From Cupriavidus sp. D39 (GTDB lineage: Bacteria; Pseudomonadota; Gammaproteobacteria; Burkholderiales; Burkholderiaceae): 64,000 bases of DNA. Location of the stretch: positions 595,360 to 659,359 of the forward strand of contig NZ_JAPNLE010000001.1 in the NCBI RefSeq assembly GCF_026627925.1, read 5' to 3'. Numbering within the stretch: position 1 is the stretch's first letter; each line of letters opens with the position of its first letter. This document shows positions 18,454-28,077 of this stretch, piece by piece. Below the pieces are notes generated by a model. The model had not been told where the DNA came from, ran no database searches, and was given only the letters and a program-made list of their open reading frames with translations. The position numbers and the translations under genes were made by a program.

Positions 18454-19501
18454 TGGCGGCTGTGCAAGAGCTCACTCCGGCCCTGGGCGCGAGCGCGGCC
18501 TGCCATGCCCTGGGCGTGCCGCGCGGCACGCCTGCCCGGCAGCGGGCCCACCTGCGTCGCATGGCCTTCATCGGTCCACTGCCACGGTCCACTGCCAGGC
18601 CCCGGCCACCGTTGGCTCTGGATGCCCTGGAAAACCAGGTGCTGCTGGACACCCTTAACAGCGAGCGCTTCGCCGACACCGCGCCGGCGGCGCTACACGC
18701 CACGTTGCTCGACGAGGGCCGCTACCTGGGCTCGGTGCGCACCATGTACCGGCTGCTGGCGGCCAATGGCGGCTCGCGCGAGCGACGCAACCAGCTTGTC
18801 CATCCGGCCTACGTCAGGCCTGAGTTGCTGGCGCGCGCGCCTAACCAGGTGTGGTCGTGGGACATCACCAAACTCAAAGGGCCAGCCAGGTGGACGTGCT
18901 TCCACCTCTACGTCATCCTGGACATCTTCAGCCGCCATGTCGTGGGCTGGTTGATCGCCGGGCGCGAGAGCGCGGAGCTCGCTGAACAGCTCATCGCCGA
19001 CAGCGTGGCACGCCACGATATCGCCCCCGGCGTGCTCACGCTTCATGCCGATCGCGGTGCCAGCATGCGCTCTAAACCGGTGGCCGCGTTGCTGGTCGAC
19101 CTGGACATCACCAAAAGCCACAGCCGGCCTCCGTATCTGACGATAATCCCTTCTCGGAGTCGCAGTTCAAGACGATGAAGTACCGCCCGGACTTCCCCGC
19201 GCGCTTCGGCTGCATTGAGGATGCGCGCGCCCACTGCCAGGCATTCTTCGCCTGGTACAACACCGTGCATCGGCACTCGGGCATCGGATTCATGACGCCG
19301 CACAGCGTTCATTATGGGCTCGCCCAGGAGTTGCACCTCACCCGTCAGGCAGCACTCGACACAGCATTCCGGGCGTCCCCAAACAGATTTAAAGGGCGTC
19401 GCCCTGAACCACCGCGGCTGCCCACAGCAGTCTGGATCAACCCGCCGCCATCGGAGGCCATTACCCCAAACACACCACAGTCCGGCAGAGTAAATTCATG
19501 A
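18453..19501 (+). pseudogene. IS3-family transposase OrfB, interrupted by one frameshift
   Basis: OrfB carries the catalytic core: WSWDITKLKGPARWTCFHLY (first D), HADRGASM (second D) and, after a frame break at about 19133, DNPFSESQFKTMKYRPDFP (E). The rest, AWYNTVHRHSGIGFMTPHSV, is diagnostic of IS3 OrfB. The break follows SHSRP and looks like one missing base. As written the transposase would be inactive. Confidence 0.82.
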
Positions 19502-19805
19502 AGCCAGGTGACGCAAAGTCATTGACACGTTCCGCGCTTTGTCGGGGCCAGAGGTACGGGGGCGTACTTCATGTGTGCCTTGTCGTTGCTTTGGTCTGCT
19601 GTTATGTCACTTTTTAAGAATACGCTCTAGCGACTAGATTCCCAACAAGTGTTACTCAACTGGTGGGCGCCCGACCAACTCCCTGCCTGCGCCCACTGGC
19701 AAGAAGATGGCCCTCCCTGTACTTCGATGCGCTCACTTATCGCCGCGACGCCAGGTGGCCGAAAAGGATCCATAATTCAAAATCAGTATTCCTGAACTGA
19801 GGCAC

Positions 19806-21404
19806 ATGAGCCGATTAACGCAGGTGTTGCTTGAATATCACGAACGCAGCAAGCACCGTGTCAACAGCTACGCTCCCGGCCCCGGAGGGCTCGACTGGGC
19901 AACCCAGCCGGACCCGTTCCGGGTGTTTCAAGGCACACCGCGGATTGCTCTGCCATTGCTCGCGGACACCTTGGCCGCACGCTACAACGAGCTGCGCTGC
20001 GGCACTCTGCCTCCCGCGCAAAGATTCAGTCTTCGTACCCTGGCAATCCTGTTTGAACTTTCACTCGGCCTGTCAGCGTGCAAATCCTACGGTGCTCAGC
20101 GGTGGTCACTGCGCTGCAATCCTTCGAGCGGGAATCTGCATCCGACCGAGGGCTATCTTCTGTGTCCGGCTCTGCCTGGCTTGGCTGGCGGGGTCTACCA
20201 TTACCTGAGCCGCGACCATGTACTTGAACATCGCGCTGAAGTGGATGATCCTCGATGGACCGAGGCGTTTGCAGGCGGCGGTATCCTGGTCGGCATAAGC
20301 TCGATTCACTGGCGCGAGGCGTGGAAATACGGAATGCGCGCATGGCGCTACTGCCAGCATGACTGCGGCCATGCTATCGCGGCAGTGAGTTACGCCGCGG
20401 CAGCTCTCGGCTGGCAGACTCGGCTGGTGGAGGCGGTTGCGGATGACGCGTTGGCCGCATTGCTTGGATTGAACCGCCGCGAGGATTTTGGACGGGCCGA
20501 ACCAGAGGTGCCAGATGCCCTGCTTTGGATCGGGAATCTTGAAGCACAGCCGGACCCTGGGTGCCTGCAGGCTGCTTTGGATAAGGCGCACTGGTACGGA
20601 TACGCGAATCAACTAAGCGCGGGACATGAGAGTTGGCCGGACATCGATTCGATCCATCGCGCCACGCACAAGTCTCGTACTCGCGAACCGAGCTCGCTAG
20701 ATCCGGAGCCGCACCTGTGGTCCGCGACGCCCGCCCTTGATCTGAGCTTTGCCCGAATCGCTCGGCAACGCCGCAGCGCTGTGAGTTTCGATGGTACGAC
20801 GCGCATCACCGCCGCGGCTTTCTTCGCCATGCTGGCATGCCTGTTGGTACGTAGTGACACGCCACCGTGGAATACGCTGATGTCTCCAGTCGCGGTGCAT
20901 CCGGCGCTATTGGTGCACCGCGTGGACGATCTGGAGCCGGGCCTGTATGTGCTAGTGAGACATTCCGGGGCGCTGCCTAGCCTCAAGCAGGCTATGCGCC
21001 CAGAATGGCTGTGGCAAAAGACTGGACCGGACCATCTGCCGCTCTATTTTCTGCTGCCTTACGATTTACGCGCGGTGGCAAAGTTGATCTGTTGTCACCA
21101 GGACATCGCCGCCGATTCCTGCTTTGCGCTGGGAATGCTCGCAAATTTCGAAATCGCCCTGAAGCAACCATGGCGATATCGCCATCTTTTCTGGGAATGC
21201 GGCATCCTCGGCCAGGCGCTCTATCTTGAAGCCGAAGCATCCGGAGCGCGCGCTACGGGAATTGGCTGTTTTTTCGATGATGAAATGCACGCCATGCTGG
21301 GAATCAAAGATCACGCTTGGCAAAGCCTGTATCACTTTACCGTCGGTGGCGCCGTGGTCGATCAGCGCTTGTCTACATTTGCACCGTATGAGGATCGGCC
21401 TTGA
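19806..21404 (+). CDS. SagB-type double-domain nitroreductase / ThcOx-family dehydrogenase
   Basis: This 532-residue protein has two tandem nitroreductase-like halves. The first contains [20 protein letters not shown], the FMN-site word of SagB/ThcOx dehydrogenases (S..NLHP.E), and [18 protein letters not shown]. The second contains [20 protein letters not shown] and [17 protein letters not shown]. Classical SagB enzymes oxidise azolines in peptide natural products, but no YcaO, precursor peptide or transporter lies here. A stand-alone flavin-dependent oxidoreductase of unknown substrate is therefore more likely. A GAGG precedes the start. It is convergent with the DnaJ gene. Confidence 0.85.
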   Translation: MSRLTQVLLEYHERSKHRVNSYAPGPGGLDWATQPDPFRVFQGTPRIALPLLADTLAARYNELRCGTLPPAQRFSLRTLAILFELSLGLSACKSYGAQRWSLRCNPSSGNLHPTEGYLLCPALPGLAGGVYHYLSRDHVLEHRAEVDDPRWTEAFAGGGILVGISSIHWREAWKYGMRAWRYCQHDCGHAIAAVSYAAAALGWQTRLVEAVADDALAALLGLNRREDFGRAEPEVPDALLWIGNLEAQPDPGCLQAALDKAHWYGYANQLSAGHESWPDIDSIHRATHKSRTREPSSLDPEPHLWSATPALDLSFARIARQRRSAVSFDGTTRITAAAFFAMLACLLVRSDTPPWNTLMSPVAVHPALLVHRVDDLEPGLYVLVRHSGALPSLKQAMRPEWLWQKTGPDHLPLYFLLPYDLRAVAKLICCHQDIAADSCFALGMLANFEIALKQPWRYRHLFWECGILGQALYLEAEASGARATGIGCFFDDEMHAMLGIKDHAWQSLYHFTVGGAVVDQRLSTFAPYEDRP

Positions 21405-22523
21405 CTCGAAAGTGCTACGTTCCGATTCGTGGGACAGGAACCTTGGCAAACTGAAAGCACCGCCGTCCAGACAGCGAGCCCAGTGGTATCTTTCTGCCAC
21501 CACTTGCTCTGGAGTCAGCCAAGCCTCTTCCATCAAGCTGCCGATCAGAATGTCGTCATCCAGCTTGGATCGGGCTCTCCTATCCGGGCGCGGTTTAAAA
21601 GCCAGTTCCCGGGCCATGGTTTCATAAAACTCCCGCGCTTTAGGGGTGTTTGCCGGCGGCAACACCACCTGGATGTGCAGCAGCAGATCGCCCGGTGGAT
21701 TAGCGGGAATGCCCTTGCCGCGCACGCGTAGCTCGCTGCCGCTCTGGGCGCCGACGGGAATGCGCACCTTCAGCTCGCCCCCAGGTAAATCGATGGGCAC
21801 CACCGCCCCCAACGCCGCCTCCCATGGCGCCACCGGCAGGGTAAGGTGTAGATCGCGTCCCTTCACCTTCAGTTGGTCGTGCGGTTTGAAACGCACTTCC
21901 AGAAAAAGATCCCCCGCCGGCGCACCGCCGATCCCCGGTGCACCCTGCCCGCCCAGGCGGATGAGCTGACCTTCGCGCACGCCTTTGGGAATTTTCACGC
22001 TGAGGGTCCGGCTCCTGAGCTGCACCCCGCCCTGGGCGTCCACGCTTGGCACCTGCAGCGAAAGCTGACGGGTGGCGCCGGTGAAGGTGTCTCCGAGGTC
22101 CAGCAGCACCTTGGCGCGGTGATCCCCACCGCGCGACGGGGACTTGCCACCGTGTGTATGGAAACCGCGGTGTCTGCGCCCCATGTGGCCAAACAGCTCG
22201 GCGAAGAAGTCGCTGAAATTGGCCTCTTGCTGCGGCGAGAAGTCCCGACCGGAGAACTCGAAGCCGGTGTCCCAGTCCGGCGGCGGACGGAACTTCTGGC
22301 CGGGCTGATGGCCTCGTCCCAATTGCTCGTACGCGGCGCGCTTTTCCGGGTCGGAGAGTACAGCATAGGCTTCGTTGAGCTCCTTCATGCGCACTTCGGC
22401 ATCCGGCTGCTTGGAAACGTCGGGATGGAACTTGCGCGCGAGCTTGCGGAACGCCTTCTTGATGTCCTCAGCGGTGGCATCACGTGTCACTCCCAGCGTC
22501 TTGTAGTAGTCCTGGAATTCCAT
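21066..22523 (-). CDS. cbpA: CbpA-type DnaJ co-chaperone fused to a truncated CbpM-like segment and an antisense tail
   Basis: Residues 1 to about 316 form a class-B DnaJ: J domain [20 protein letters not shown] with HPD at 33-35, a glycine/phenylalanine-poor linker, no zinc-finger cysteines, and the two client-binding domains ([19 protein letters not shown] and [17 protein letters not shown]). It delivers clients to DnaK. After [11 protein letters not shown] the frame continues as [20 protein letters not shown], which resembles the start of the modulator CbpM. That ends near 21480 and the rest to 21066 reads antisense through the SagB gene, so the true gene is truncated at its 3' side. AAAGGGGGA precedes the start. 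It is divergent from the three hsp20 genes. Confidence 0.82.
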   Translation of the reverse strand: MEFQDYYKTLGVTRDATAEDIKKAFRKLARKFHPDVSKQPDAEVRMKELNEAYAVLSDPEKRAAYEQLGRGHQPGQKFRPPPDWDTGFEFSGRDFSPQQEANFSDFFAELFGHMGRRHRGFHTHGGKSPSRGGDHRAKVLLDLGDTFTGATRQLSLQVPSVDAQGGVQLRSRTLSVKIPKGVREGQLIRLGGQGAPGIGGAPAGDLFLEVRFKPHDQLKVKGRDLHLTLPVAPWEAALGAVVPIDLPGGELKVRIPVGAQSGSELRVRGKGIPANPPGDLLLHIQVVLPPANTPKAREFYETMARELAFKPRPDRRARSKLDDDILIGSLMEEAWLTPEQVVAERYHWARCLDGGAFSLPRFLSHESERSTFESRPILIRCKCRQALIDHGATDGKVIQALPSVIFDSQHGVHFIIEKTANSRSARSGCFGFKIERLAEDAAFPEKMAISPWLLQGDFEICEHSQRKAGIGGDVLVTTDQLCHRA

Positions 22524-22600
22524 GCGTGTCCCCCTTTCCACGTCTCTAATGCTGCCCTTCCGCTCGAAAGAATGACGGCGAATATCAGTCAAATCAAGAG

Positions 22601-22630
22601 CTTGATATCCTCGGGAGAAGCCTTACCATT
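22601..22630 (+). promoter_or_regulatory. Possible sigma-32 (heat-shock) promoter upstream of the hsp20 genes
   Basis: CTTGAT at 22601 and CCTTACCATT at 22621 with 14 bp between resemble the RpoH consensus (CTTGAA, then CCCCATNT). The position in the divergent DnaJ/hsp20 spacer, 54 bp before the first hsp20 start, fits. The -10 match is imperfect. Confidence 0.35.
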
Positions 22631-22683
22631 CCAACCGGAGACGTCAGAATATGGCGCCCGCGCCAGAGTGAATGGAGGCAAAC

Positions 22684-23118
22684 ATGATGTATCGGTCCCT
22701 GTTTCCCCGTGACGTATTCTCAGAACTGGACCGCCTGCAGCGCGAGATGCAACAGGCATTCGAGCTGTCTCCCAGCATTCGTGGTCGGGTCAGTTTTCCG
22801 GCCATGAATGTAGGCGGCACACCCCACTCGGTGGAAATCTACGCCTTTGCCCCCGGCACCGATCCGGCCAGCATCGACGTCCAACTGGTGAAGGGCGTAC
22901 TGACCATTGTCGGCGAGCGCAAGCCCGATCTCTCTGACAAGGACGAGCAAACCTCCCTGCATATCGATGAACGCTTCGCCGGCCGCTTCCGTCGCGTGGT
23001 GAGCCTACCGGACGACGTGAATCCCAATGCGGTGGAAGCCAAGTACCGCGACGGCGTGCTGCACATCAGCATCCAGCGCCTCGAAGCCGCGCAGCGGCGC
23101 CAAATCAGCATCCAGTGA
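22684..23118 (+). CDS. Small heat-shock protein (Hsp20 / alpha-crystallin domain), first of three
   Basis: This 144-residue cytoplasmic holdase has an amphipathic amino end (MMYRSLFPRDVFSELDRLQR) followed by an alpha-crystallin domain (VEIYAFAPGTDPASIDVQLV, LTIVGERKPDLS, FRRVVSLPDDVN and YRDGVLHISIQR). It binds unfolding proteins without ATP and hands them to DnaK/DnaJ. GGAGG lies 5 bp before the start at 22684. It begins a run of three hsp20 genes with gaps of 18 and 58 bp, probably one operon divergent from cbpA. Confidence 0.95.
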   Translation: MMYRSLFPRDVFSELDRLQREMQQAFELSPSIRGRVSFPAMNVGGTPHSVEIYAFAPGTDPASIDVQLVKGVLTIVGERKPDLSDKDEQTSLHIDERFAGRFRRVVSLPDDVNPNAVEAKYRDGVLHISIQRLEAAQRRQISIQ

Positions 23119-23136
23119 TGCGAGGAGGATCTGGCC

Positions 23137-23517
23137 ATGAGCGAAAATACTGCTGTCACCAAACAAGCCGACACTGGCAGCGCTGAAGCGGCCCTGATGC
23201 CGCCAGTGAATGTGTACGAGGACGCCGCAGGCATCACCCTGTACGCCGATCTGCCGGGTGTGCCCAAGGACAAGCTGGTCGTGCAGGTGGAAGGCGACAT
23301 CCTGACCATCAAGGGCGAAGTCGTCCTGGATCAGCCGGAGGGCATGGAAGCCAGCTACGTGGAGGTTTCCCTGCCGCGTTACCGGCGCGTGTTCACGCTC
23401 TCCAAGGAACTAGATGCCGAGAAGGTGGTGGCCGAGTTCAACCACGGCGTGCTCAAGCTGCGCATCCCCAAAGCCGAATATGCGCAACCGAGCCGCATTG
23501 AGGTCAAGATCGCGTGA
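23137..23517 (+). CDS. Small heat-shock protein (Hsp20 / alpha-crystallin domain), second of three
   Basis: This 126-residue protein has a short amino end and a complete alpha-crystallin domain: PPVNVYEDAAGITLYADLPG, VEGDILTIKGEVV, RYRRVFTLSKELDAEKV and FNHGVLKLRIPK. It lacks the long oligomerisation arm of the other two, so it may co-assemble with them. GAGGAGG lies shortly upstream of the ATG. It lies 18 bp after the first hsp20 gene. Confidence 0.95.
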   Translation: MSENTAVTKQADTGSAEAALMPPVNVYEDAAGITLYADLPGVPKDKLVVQVEGDILTIKGEVVLDQPEGMEASYVEVSLPRYRRVFTLSKELDAEKVVAEFNHGVLKLRIPKAEYAQPSRIEVKIA

Positions 23518-23575
23518 TGTAAGCCGAGCGGGCCTTGGGCATTGCCCATGGCTGCCCACACGTAGGCGGGCTGAC

Positions 23576-24082
23576 ATGAAACTGGAATCGTTGAAAGAGA
23601 GTTTCGGTTCTCTGTGGGATAACCTGGCCGAAGGCTGGCACCATCTCACGCAGACTGCCGCCGGCGCGCTGACCCGGTTCAAACCGGGTGAAGACGCCAA
23701 TCTGCCTGGCAGGAGCGAAGTCGAGAACAGCTTTTATCTACCGACCCAGGGCTGGGCCATGCTGGGCGGCGACGTGTTCGAAGACGAAAAACACGTGGTG
23801 GTGCGCCTGGAAGTACCGGGCATGGAAAAGCAGGAAATCAACCTCGAAGTGCGCGACGACGCCCTGGTGGTGTGTGGAGAGAAACGCTTCGACCGAGAGA
23901 GCACGGAAGGCCGCTGGCGCGTGATGCAATGCGCCTATGGTAACTTCCGTCGCGTGTTGCCCCTGCCGGCCCCGGTAGTGGCTGACCAAGCCAAGGCAAC
24001 TTACAAGAACGGTGTACTTCGAGTGGACTTGCCCAAGGCCACGCCGGGGAAACCCAAGTCTTTCACAATCACAGTGGAGTGA
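23576..24082 (+). CDS. Small heat-shock protein (Hsp20 / alpha-crystallin domain), third of three
   Basis: This 168-residue protein starts MKLESLKESFGSLWDNLAEG with a longer, tryptophan-containing amino arm. The alpha-crystallin domain follows: VFEDEKHVVVRLEVPGMEKQ, LVVCGEKRFDRE, YGNFRRVLPLPAPV and YKNGVLRVDLPKATPGKPK. It closes the hsp20 run. Its divergence from the other two argues for ancient paralogy or separate acquisition rather than recent tandem duplication. The ATG at 23576 is the first methionine compatible with family length. Confidence 0.94.
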   Translation: MKLESLKESFGSLWDNLAEGWHHLTQTAAGALTRFKPGEDANLPGRSEVENSFYLPTQGWAMLGGDVFEDEKHVVVRLEVPGMEKQEINLEVRDDALVVCGEKRFDRESTEGRWRVMQCAYGNFRRVLPLPAPVVADQAKATYKNGVLRVDLPKATPGKPKSFTITVE

Positions 24083-24712
24083 GTTGAGGCCTTCGCGAGG
24101 GAATAGCGAGATGCCGCGGCTTGCCGAGATGGAGATGCCATCGCACATCTCCCTGAATCTTCGCTCGTCTTCTCACGTACTACCCGGTGACAAGGGAATA
24201 TTCCATCGGCTATGAAACCGATTGGGTACAGCATTTCAGGAAAGATCTCGAAGCCGCCTGTCTTCGAATAAGTCGGAATGAGATCCTGCATGCCATTGGA
24301 GCGGCAGGTGAAAGATGACCACCTGCCCGATTGGATACTCGCCCGGAAGCGGCAACGCCTTCTCCTGCCGTGTTGCTTCCAGCTTGCCTTGGCTGAGATT
24401 CCCTTGGTGGTGTTCACACGGATGCTGCCGGTGATGCCGTGCAGATGACTTCTTTGGTGCGCTGAAGGACGGCGTAGTTGTGTCGCCGAGATAACCGACC
24501 ACCTGACCGCGCCGCTTCAGCGGCCAGGATGATCCGGTTTTTCTGGCACGCGCCACACGGCAGAAGAGGATCACTTGCTCCACCCGCGCTGCGAGTGCCG
24601 GGTCATCCCATCCGCGAGGCCATGGCACTCATGAGGGCCTGCGAGGTACGGAATGCTGCCATGGAATCCGACGGCCTCATGGAGTACCACCATTTCCCGA
24701 CGCGACATAATG
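24083..24712. other. Stretch after the hsp20 genes with no recognisable gene
   Basis: A short frame at 24111-24215 (34 codons, MPRLAEMEMPSHISLNL) follows a GAGGGAA and could be translated, but I do not recognise it. Both strands of the rest give only low-complexity arginine-rich frames typical of GC-rich non-coding DNA. It may hold debris of a gene that once followed the hsp20 operon. Confidence 0.45.
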
Positions 24713-24946
24713 CTATTCGATACCCAGAATGACATCGATTGCGGCTCTGCCAGCCAATTCTGCAATCAGATGCGCCCACCGACGGGAAAACGGCCCGCCG
24801 TGTAATTTGATGCGCTCCCCGATCGCTGCGACACCGGGTGGTCGAAACGGGCCACTGATACTAAACCACGCATCGAACATGTCCTCCGATATGCTCACCA
24901 AGTCCACGTGAATCTCGAACCCACGATATTCGGTAATGCGCTGCAT
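24713..24946 (-). CDS. Hypothetical 77-residue protein
   Basis: The frame is preceded by a very good ribosome site (AGGAGA, 5 bp before ATG) and encodes MQRITEYRGFEIHVDLVSIS, then a stretch rich in glycine and arginine (GPFRPPGVAAIGERIKLHGG). I recognise it only as a kind of small conserved protein found on Burkholderiales plasmids and chromids; the function is unknown. It has no signal peptide or membrane segment. A similarly built small gene (79 codons, strong ribosome site) lies at 49267-49506. Confidence 0.65.
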   Translation of the reverse strand: MQRITEYRGFEIHVDLVSISEDMFDAWFSISGPFRPPGVAAIGERIKLHGGPFSRRWAHLIAELAGRAAIDVILGIE

Positions 24947-25152
24947 GACTATCTCCTAATGCTTGGAAGCATCCTAGCATCACGCTGTTAACAGACGAGC
25001 GGAATGGCAGGAACGCGCGCAGGCGTTCCTGTCGAGTACTGGTCACACAGCATGTATTCGCCCAGCCCGGGTTCCCGGTAGTGGGTGTGCTTACCGGTGC
25101 GCAGATCCAATGACCGCGCGCGATCGCCCAGTCATCGTACGACGGGGGCAGC

Positions 25153-25642
25153 TGTTGCAGATCGCTAATTCCGCTAATGGCGATCACTAATTGTGCAAAT
25201 GTGGGTGCCGACCAGGATGGATTTACGATGAAGGTGCAAGATGCCCTTTGTCCTGCCGACGCTCGCGGGCGCTTTCAATGGAGAGCTCACCGTCGCGCAG
25301 ATTGTTGTGTGAACACAGATCGCCAGAATAGCCCTATTTTTGGGATCTTTCGCGAGGTCATACGCATGGCTCTACCGAACTGTCACCCTCCCCGTCCGCC
25401 CTACCCGGCCAGCAATAGAATTTCGCCGACGCCGGCTCGGCGTAGCTCGCGTTAGCCGAATTAATGATCCGCCGCGCCGCATTAGCGGAATCGTTGGACA
25501 TGGACGGAAAATGGCGTTGCTCTTGCACAACGGCAAAAAACGCCACTGAACGGCCGTTTCGCCATATAGATCAATGATTTACAGCTATGTGATTGCTAGC
25601 GGCTATAGCGGTCACCGCTAGCGGAATTAACGATCCTCAACA
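25153..25642. repeat. 490-bp MITE-like element, copy R1
   Basis: This element begins TGTTGCAGATCGCTAATTCC and ends with an inverted version (GGAATTAACGATCCTCAACA), so it has terminal inverted repeats of about 20-25 bp. The same element recurs at 48714-49193 and 50337-50816 (480 bp each). The ends resemble those of the TniABQ transposon at 42215-47070. Inside are further copies of the sub-motif TTAGC(G/C)GAAT. It carries no transposase and ends immediately before the recognisable start of the recombinase at 25643. R1 is the most diverged copy. Confidence 0.75.
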
Positions 25643-26578
25643 GCTGCTGTACGAGCGCTTCCTGGCCGATCCGCAGCCGGCCTGGCGCTGGGTCATGGCG
25701 TCGCGCAAGAAGCTGGCGCGCGGCGCGCCCGCGTGGCGGCCGTTCGCCGGGCCGCTCTCGCCGGTGAGCGCGCGCCACACCATGGTGATCCTCAATGGCC
25801 TGTTCGCCTGGCTGGTCGACGCCGGCTACCTGGCCGGCAACCCGCTCTCGCTGGCGCGCAGCCGGCGCGGCGCGGCCAAGCCGCGTATCACGCGCTACCT
25901 GAGTCACGACATGTGGCAGGCGGTCAAGGACGCGATCGACGCCATGCCGGGGACGCTCGAACGTGCGACCGAGCGCGACCGCCTGCACGCGGCGCGCTGC
26001 CGCTGGCTGCTGACCGTGCTGTACCTGGGGGGCTTGCGGGCGGCGGAGGTGGCCAGCACGCGCATGGGGGCGTTTTTTGCCGGCGTGACAGCCAGGGCCT
26101 GGAGCGTTGGTGGCTGGAGGTGACGGGCAAGGGGGACAAGACGCGGCTGGTGCCGGCCACGGACGAAATGATGGTGGAGCTGGCGCGCTATCGCGAGGCC
26201 TACGGCCTGCCGCCGATGCCATTGCCCGGTGAGGATCGCCCCATCGTGCTACCGGTCATTGGCAAGGAAAAACCCTTGTCGCGCGGCGCGCTGCACCTGG
26301 TGCTCAAGGAGATCTTCGCGCTGGCGGCCGAGCGCCTGCGCGCGCGCGGACCGGATTGGGAAAGCCGGGCCGCGGTGCTGGCCAGCGCCTCGGCGCACTG
26401 GCTGCGCCATACGGCGGGGTCGCATATGACGGACCAGCAGGTGGACCTGCGCTTCGTGAGGGACAATTTCGGGCATTCGTCCATCTCGACCACCAGCGCC
26501 TACCTGCACAGCGAAGAGGATGCGCGGCACAAGGCCACGCAGGAACGGCATCGGATTGGGTGGAAGCGCGGAGTGTGA
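25643..26578 (+). pseudogene. Tyrosine recombinase/integrase, amino end missing and frameshifted
   Basis: The recognisable part is a phage-integrase-type catalytic domain: YLGGLRAAEVASTRMG (first Arg), GKGDKTRLVPATDEMM, HWLRHTAGSHMTDQQVDLRF (His-x-x-Arg) and FGHSSISTTSAYLHSE (His and catalytic Tyr). The frame breaks in a run of six T at 26073-26078; restoring one T gives CRRDSQGLERWWLEVTGKGD. The amino end is absent where the R1 element begins, so R1 insertion or a later deletion removed it. The carboxyl tail HKATQERHRIGW recurs as fragments near 42035 and 47780. Confidence 0.82.
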
Positions 26579-26915
26579 CGGGCGCCCTCGATAGCGTCGG
26601 CCAGCCCGGCGAATCCCGTACGCAGCGCTCTTGGAGCTACGATCGCTAGGAGTGCGCGATGACGCCGTCGTTTCCGCCACATCCGGAGACTCGTGGCCGT
26701 CGCCTAGCTCCAGTAATCGTGGCGGGCGCTGGCACGCTCACGCGTGCTCGCCTGAAGCGCGACATTTGCAGATAACTGAAGTTTTAAAACTGTATTAGAC
26801 GCCGCTCTCCCCATCTCCATATACTCGGTGCGCAAGCTGGATCGTGGCGCGGCACATTACCAGCAGCAATGTGCATATGGCGCTCGTAAGGCAGACGAAT
26901 AATCAGGAGACAAGG
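26579..26915. other. Short intergenic region after the recombinase
   Basis: The only signal is a ribosome-site-like TAGGAGTGCGCG before an ATG at 26659 that opens a 38-codon frame (MTPSFPPHPETRGRRLAPVI). It ends without resembling a known protein and may be the start of a gene cut by deletion. Confidence 0.35.
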
Positions 26916-27440
26916 GTGATACAGAGATACCAGCTGTATGTGGACGGCCACCGTGTGGATTCCGCAGGCGGTCGCATACTGCAATGCACCAATCCTTACA
27001 CGGGCCAGGTATGGGCAGAGATCCCGGACGCCAGTGCCGAGGATGTCGCTCTGGCCGGCGCAGCGGCAAACAGGGCGTTTAGCAACGGTTGGCGTGCGTG
27101 ACACGCCCGGCGTGAAGCGTGCCGCCCTGATGTTGAAGCTGGCTTCGCTCGCGGATCGAAAGCACTGACAACGGCAAGATCGTACGGGAAACGCGTCCGC
27201 AGATGGTCTGGGTCGGGCGGCAACTGCGTTACTTCGCCGGCTACGCGGACAAGCTCTTCGGTCAGCATATTCCCCTGGACCAGCCGGACACGCTCGACTA
27301 TCTGTCCCTGGAACCATACGGCGTGGTCGACCTCATCACAGCCTGGAATTCCCCGCTGGCGCTGCTGGCGAACAAGCTTGCGCCGGCGCTGGCCGCCGGC
27401 AATTGCGTGGTCGTCAAGCCGTCGGAACATGCCTCGGCAT
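26916..27440 (+). pseudogene. NAD-dependent aldehyde dehydrogenase, amino-terminal fragment with frame breaks
   Basis: The GTG start at 26916 follows a GGAG. Frame one reads RYQLYVDGHRVDSAGGRILQ and NPYTGQVWAEIPDASAEDV. After a break near 27100 the sequence goes on as RDTPGVKRAALMLKLASLAD. After a small deletion it continues as DNGKIVRETRPQM, YFAGYADKLFGQHIPL and PYGVVDLITAWNSPLALLAN. It stops at VVVKPSEHAS, just past the cofactor-binding region, before the catalytic glutamate and cysteine. The remainder has been replaced by a Bug-receptor tail. Confidence 0.82.
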
Positions 27441-27683
27441 CGGGATTTCGAACTGGTTGGTTGGTATGGCGTGTACGTGCCTGCCGGCACCCCGCAACCC
27501 GTCATCGACGTCTTCTCCCGAGTCATTCTGCAAGACCTGAAGGCTGCCGACGTGCAGCAGCGGTTCGCCATCGCAGGGCTGGAGACGTATCCGGCGATTG
27601 CCGAGGAACTCGGTCAATTTGGAAATAACGAGACCAAGAAATGGAAGGCCCTGGTAAAGAACGCAGGAATCCAACCTCAATAA
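27441..27683 (+). pseudogene. Carboxyl-terminal fragment of a Bug-family receptor
   Basis: About 80 codons read FELVGWYGVYVPAGTPQPVI, then LKAADVQQRFAIAGLETYPA and ends KALVKNAGIQPQ. This is the standard last third of a Bug/TctC receptor. It is joined to the aldehyde-dehydrogenase fragment at about 27440 in a different frame, a clear deletion junction. Confidence 0.8.
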
Positions 27684-27932
27684 ACTCGATTCGTGGAAGG
27701 TCAACGAAAAGGCTGCCGGCGCAACGCGGCAAAGCGCGGCAGCCACTGGTGTAGTGTTGCAGGGTACATCGAGGCTCAGCAGAGGCCTGCCTTTCGCCGT
27801 AGTCGGTTGAGAAGCGGCTTGAGAATCTTTTTTCAATCGTTCCCGCTGGTCATCGGTCACCTGTCCACCCACGGGGGCGTGCGCTGAACACATCTCGTCG
27901 AGATGTCAGCACCGGAAATCGTAGGCCATTCC

Positions 27933-27970
27933 GGCAGCAGGCAGGAGGCAGGAGGCAGGAGGCAGGAGGC
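27933..27970. repeat. Heptanucleotide tandem repeat (GGCAGGA)n
   Basis: Four perfect GGCAGGA units (27940-27967), preceded by one imperfect unit and followed by a partial one. It lies in non-coding DNA 108 bp beyond the stop codon of the DPY-repeat gene. Such repeats vary in number by slippage. Confidence 0.85.
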
Positions 27971-28077
27971 TGCCGATCGTAGGGTTGCGGCCCGGTGAGG
28001 CCGCCACCCGGGTCTGCCGACCATCGGCAGACCCGGAGTCCCGGCCCTGGGCGGGAGAAGGACCTAGGGCGTTAAGG

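Larger units (their letters stand above)
17897..19521 (+). mobile_element. IS3-family insertion sequence with imperfect terminal repeats
   Basis: The left end TGACGTGCGTCACCT and the reverse complement of the right end (TGACTTTGCGTCACCT) match over about 15 bp. They begin with TG and end with CA, as usual in IS3. The element contains orfA and orfB (separate entries). No matching target duplication is visible (ATA versus TTG), which suggests the flanks were rearranged after insertion. Fragments of the same element recur at 47536-47770. Confidence 0.7.

Noticed and set aside
24236..24628. 131-codon minus-strand frame after the hsp20 genes
   Set aside because: It has no ribosome site, no family similarity that I can see and an arginine/proline-biased composition.
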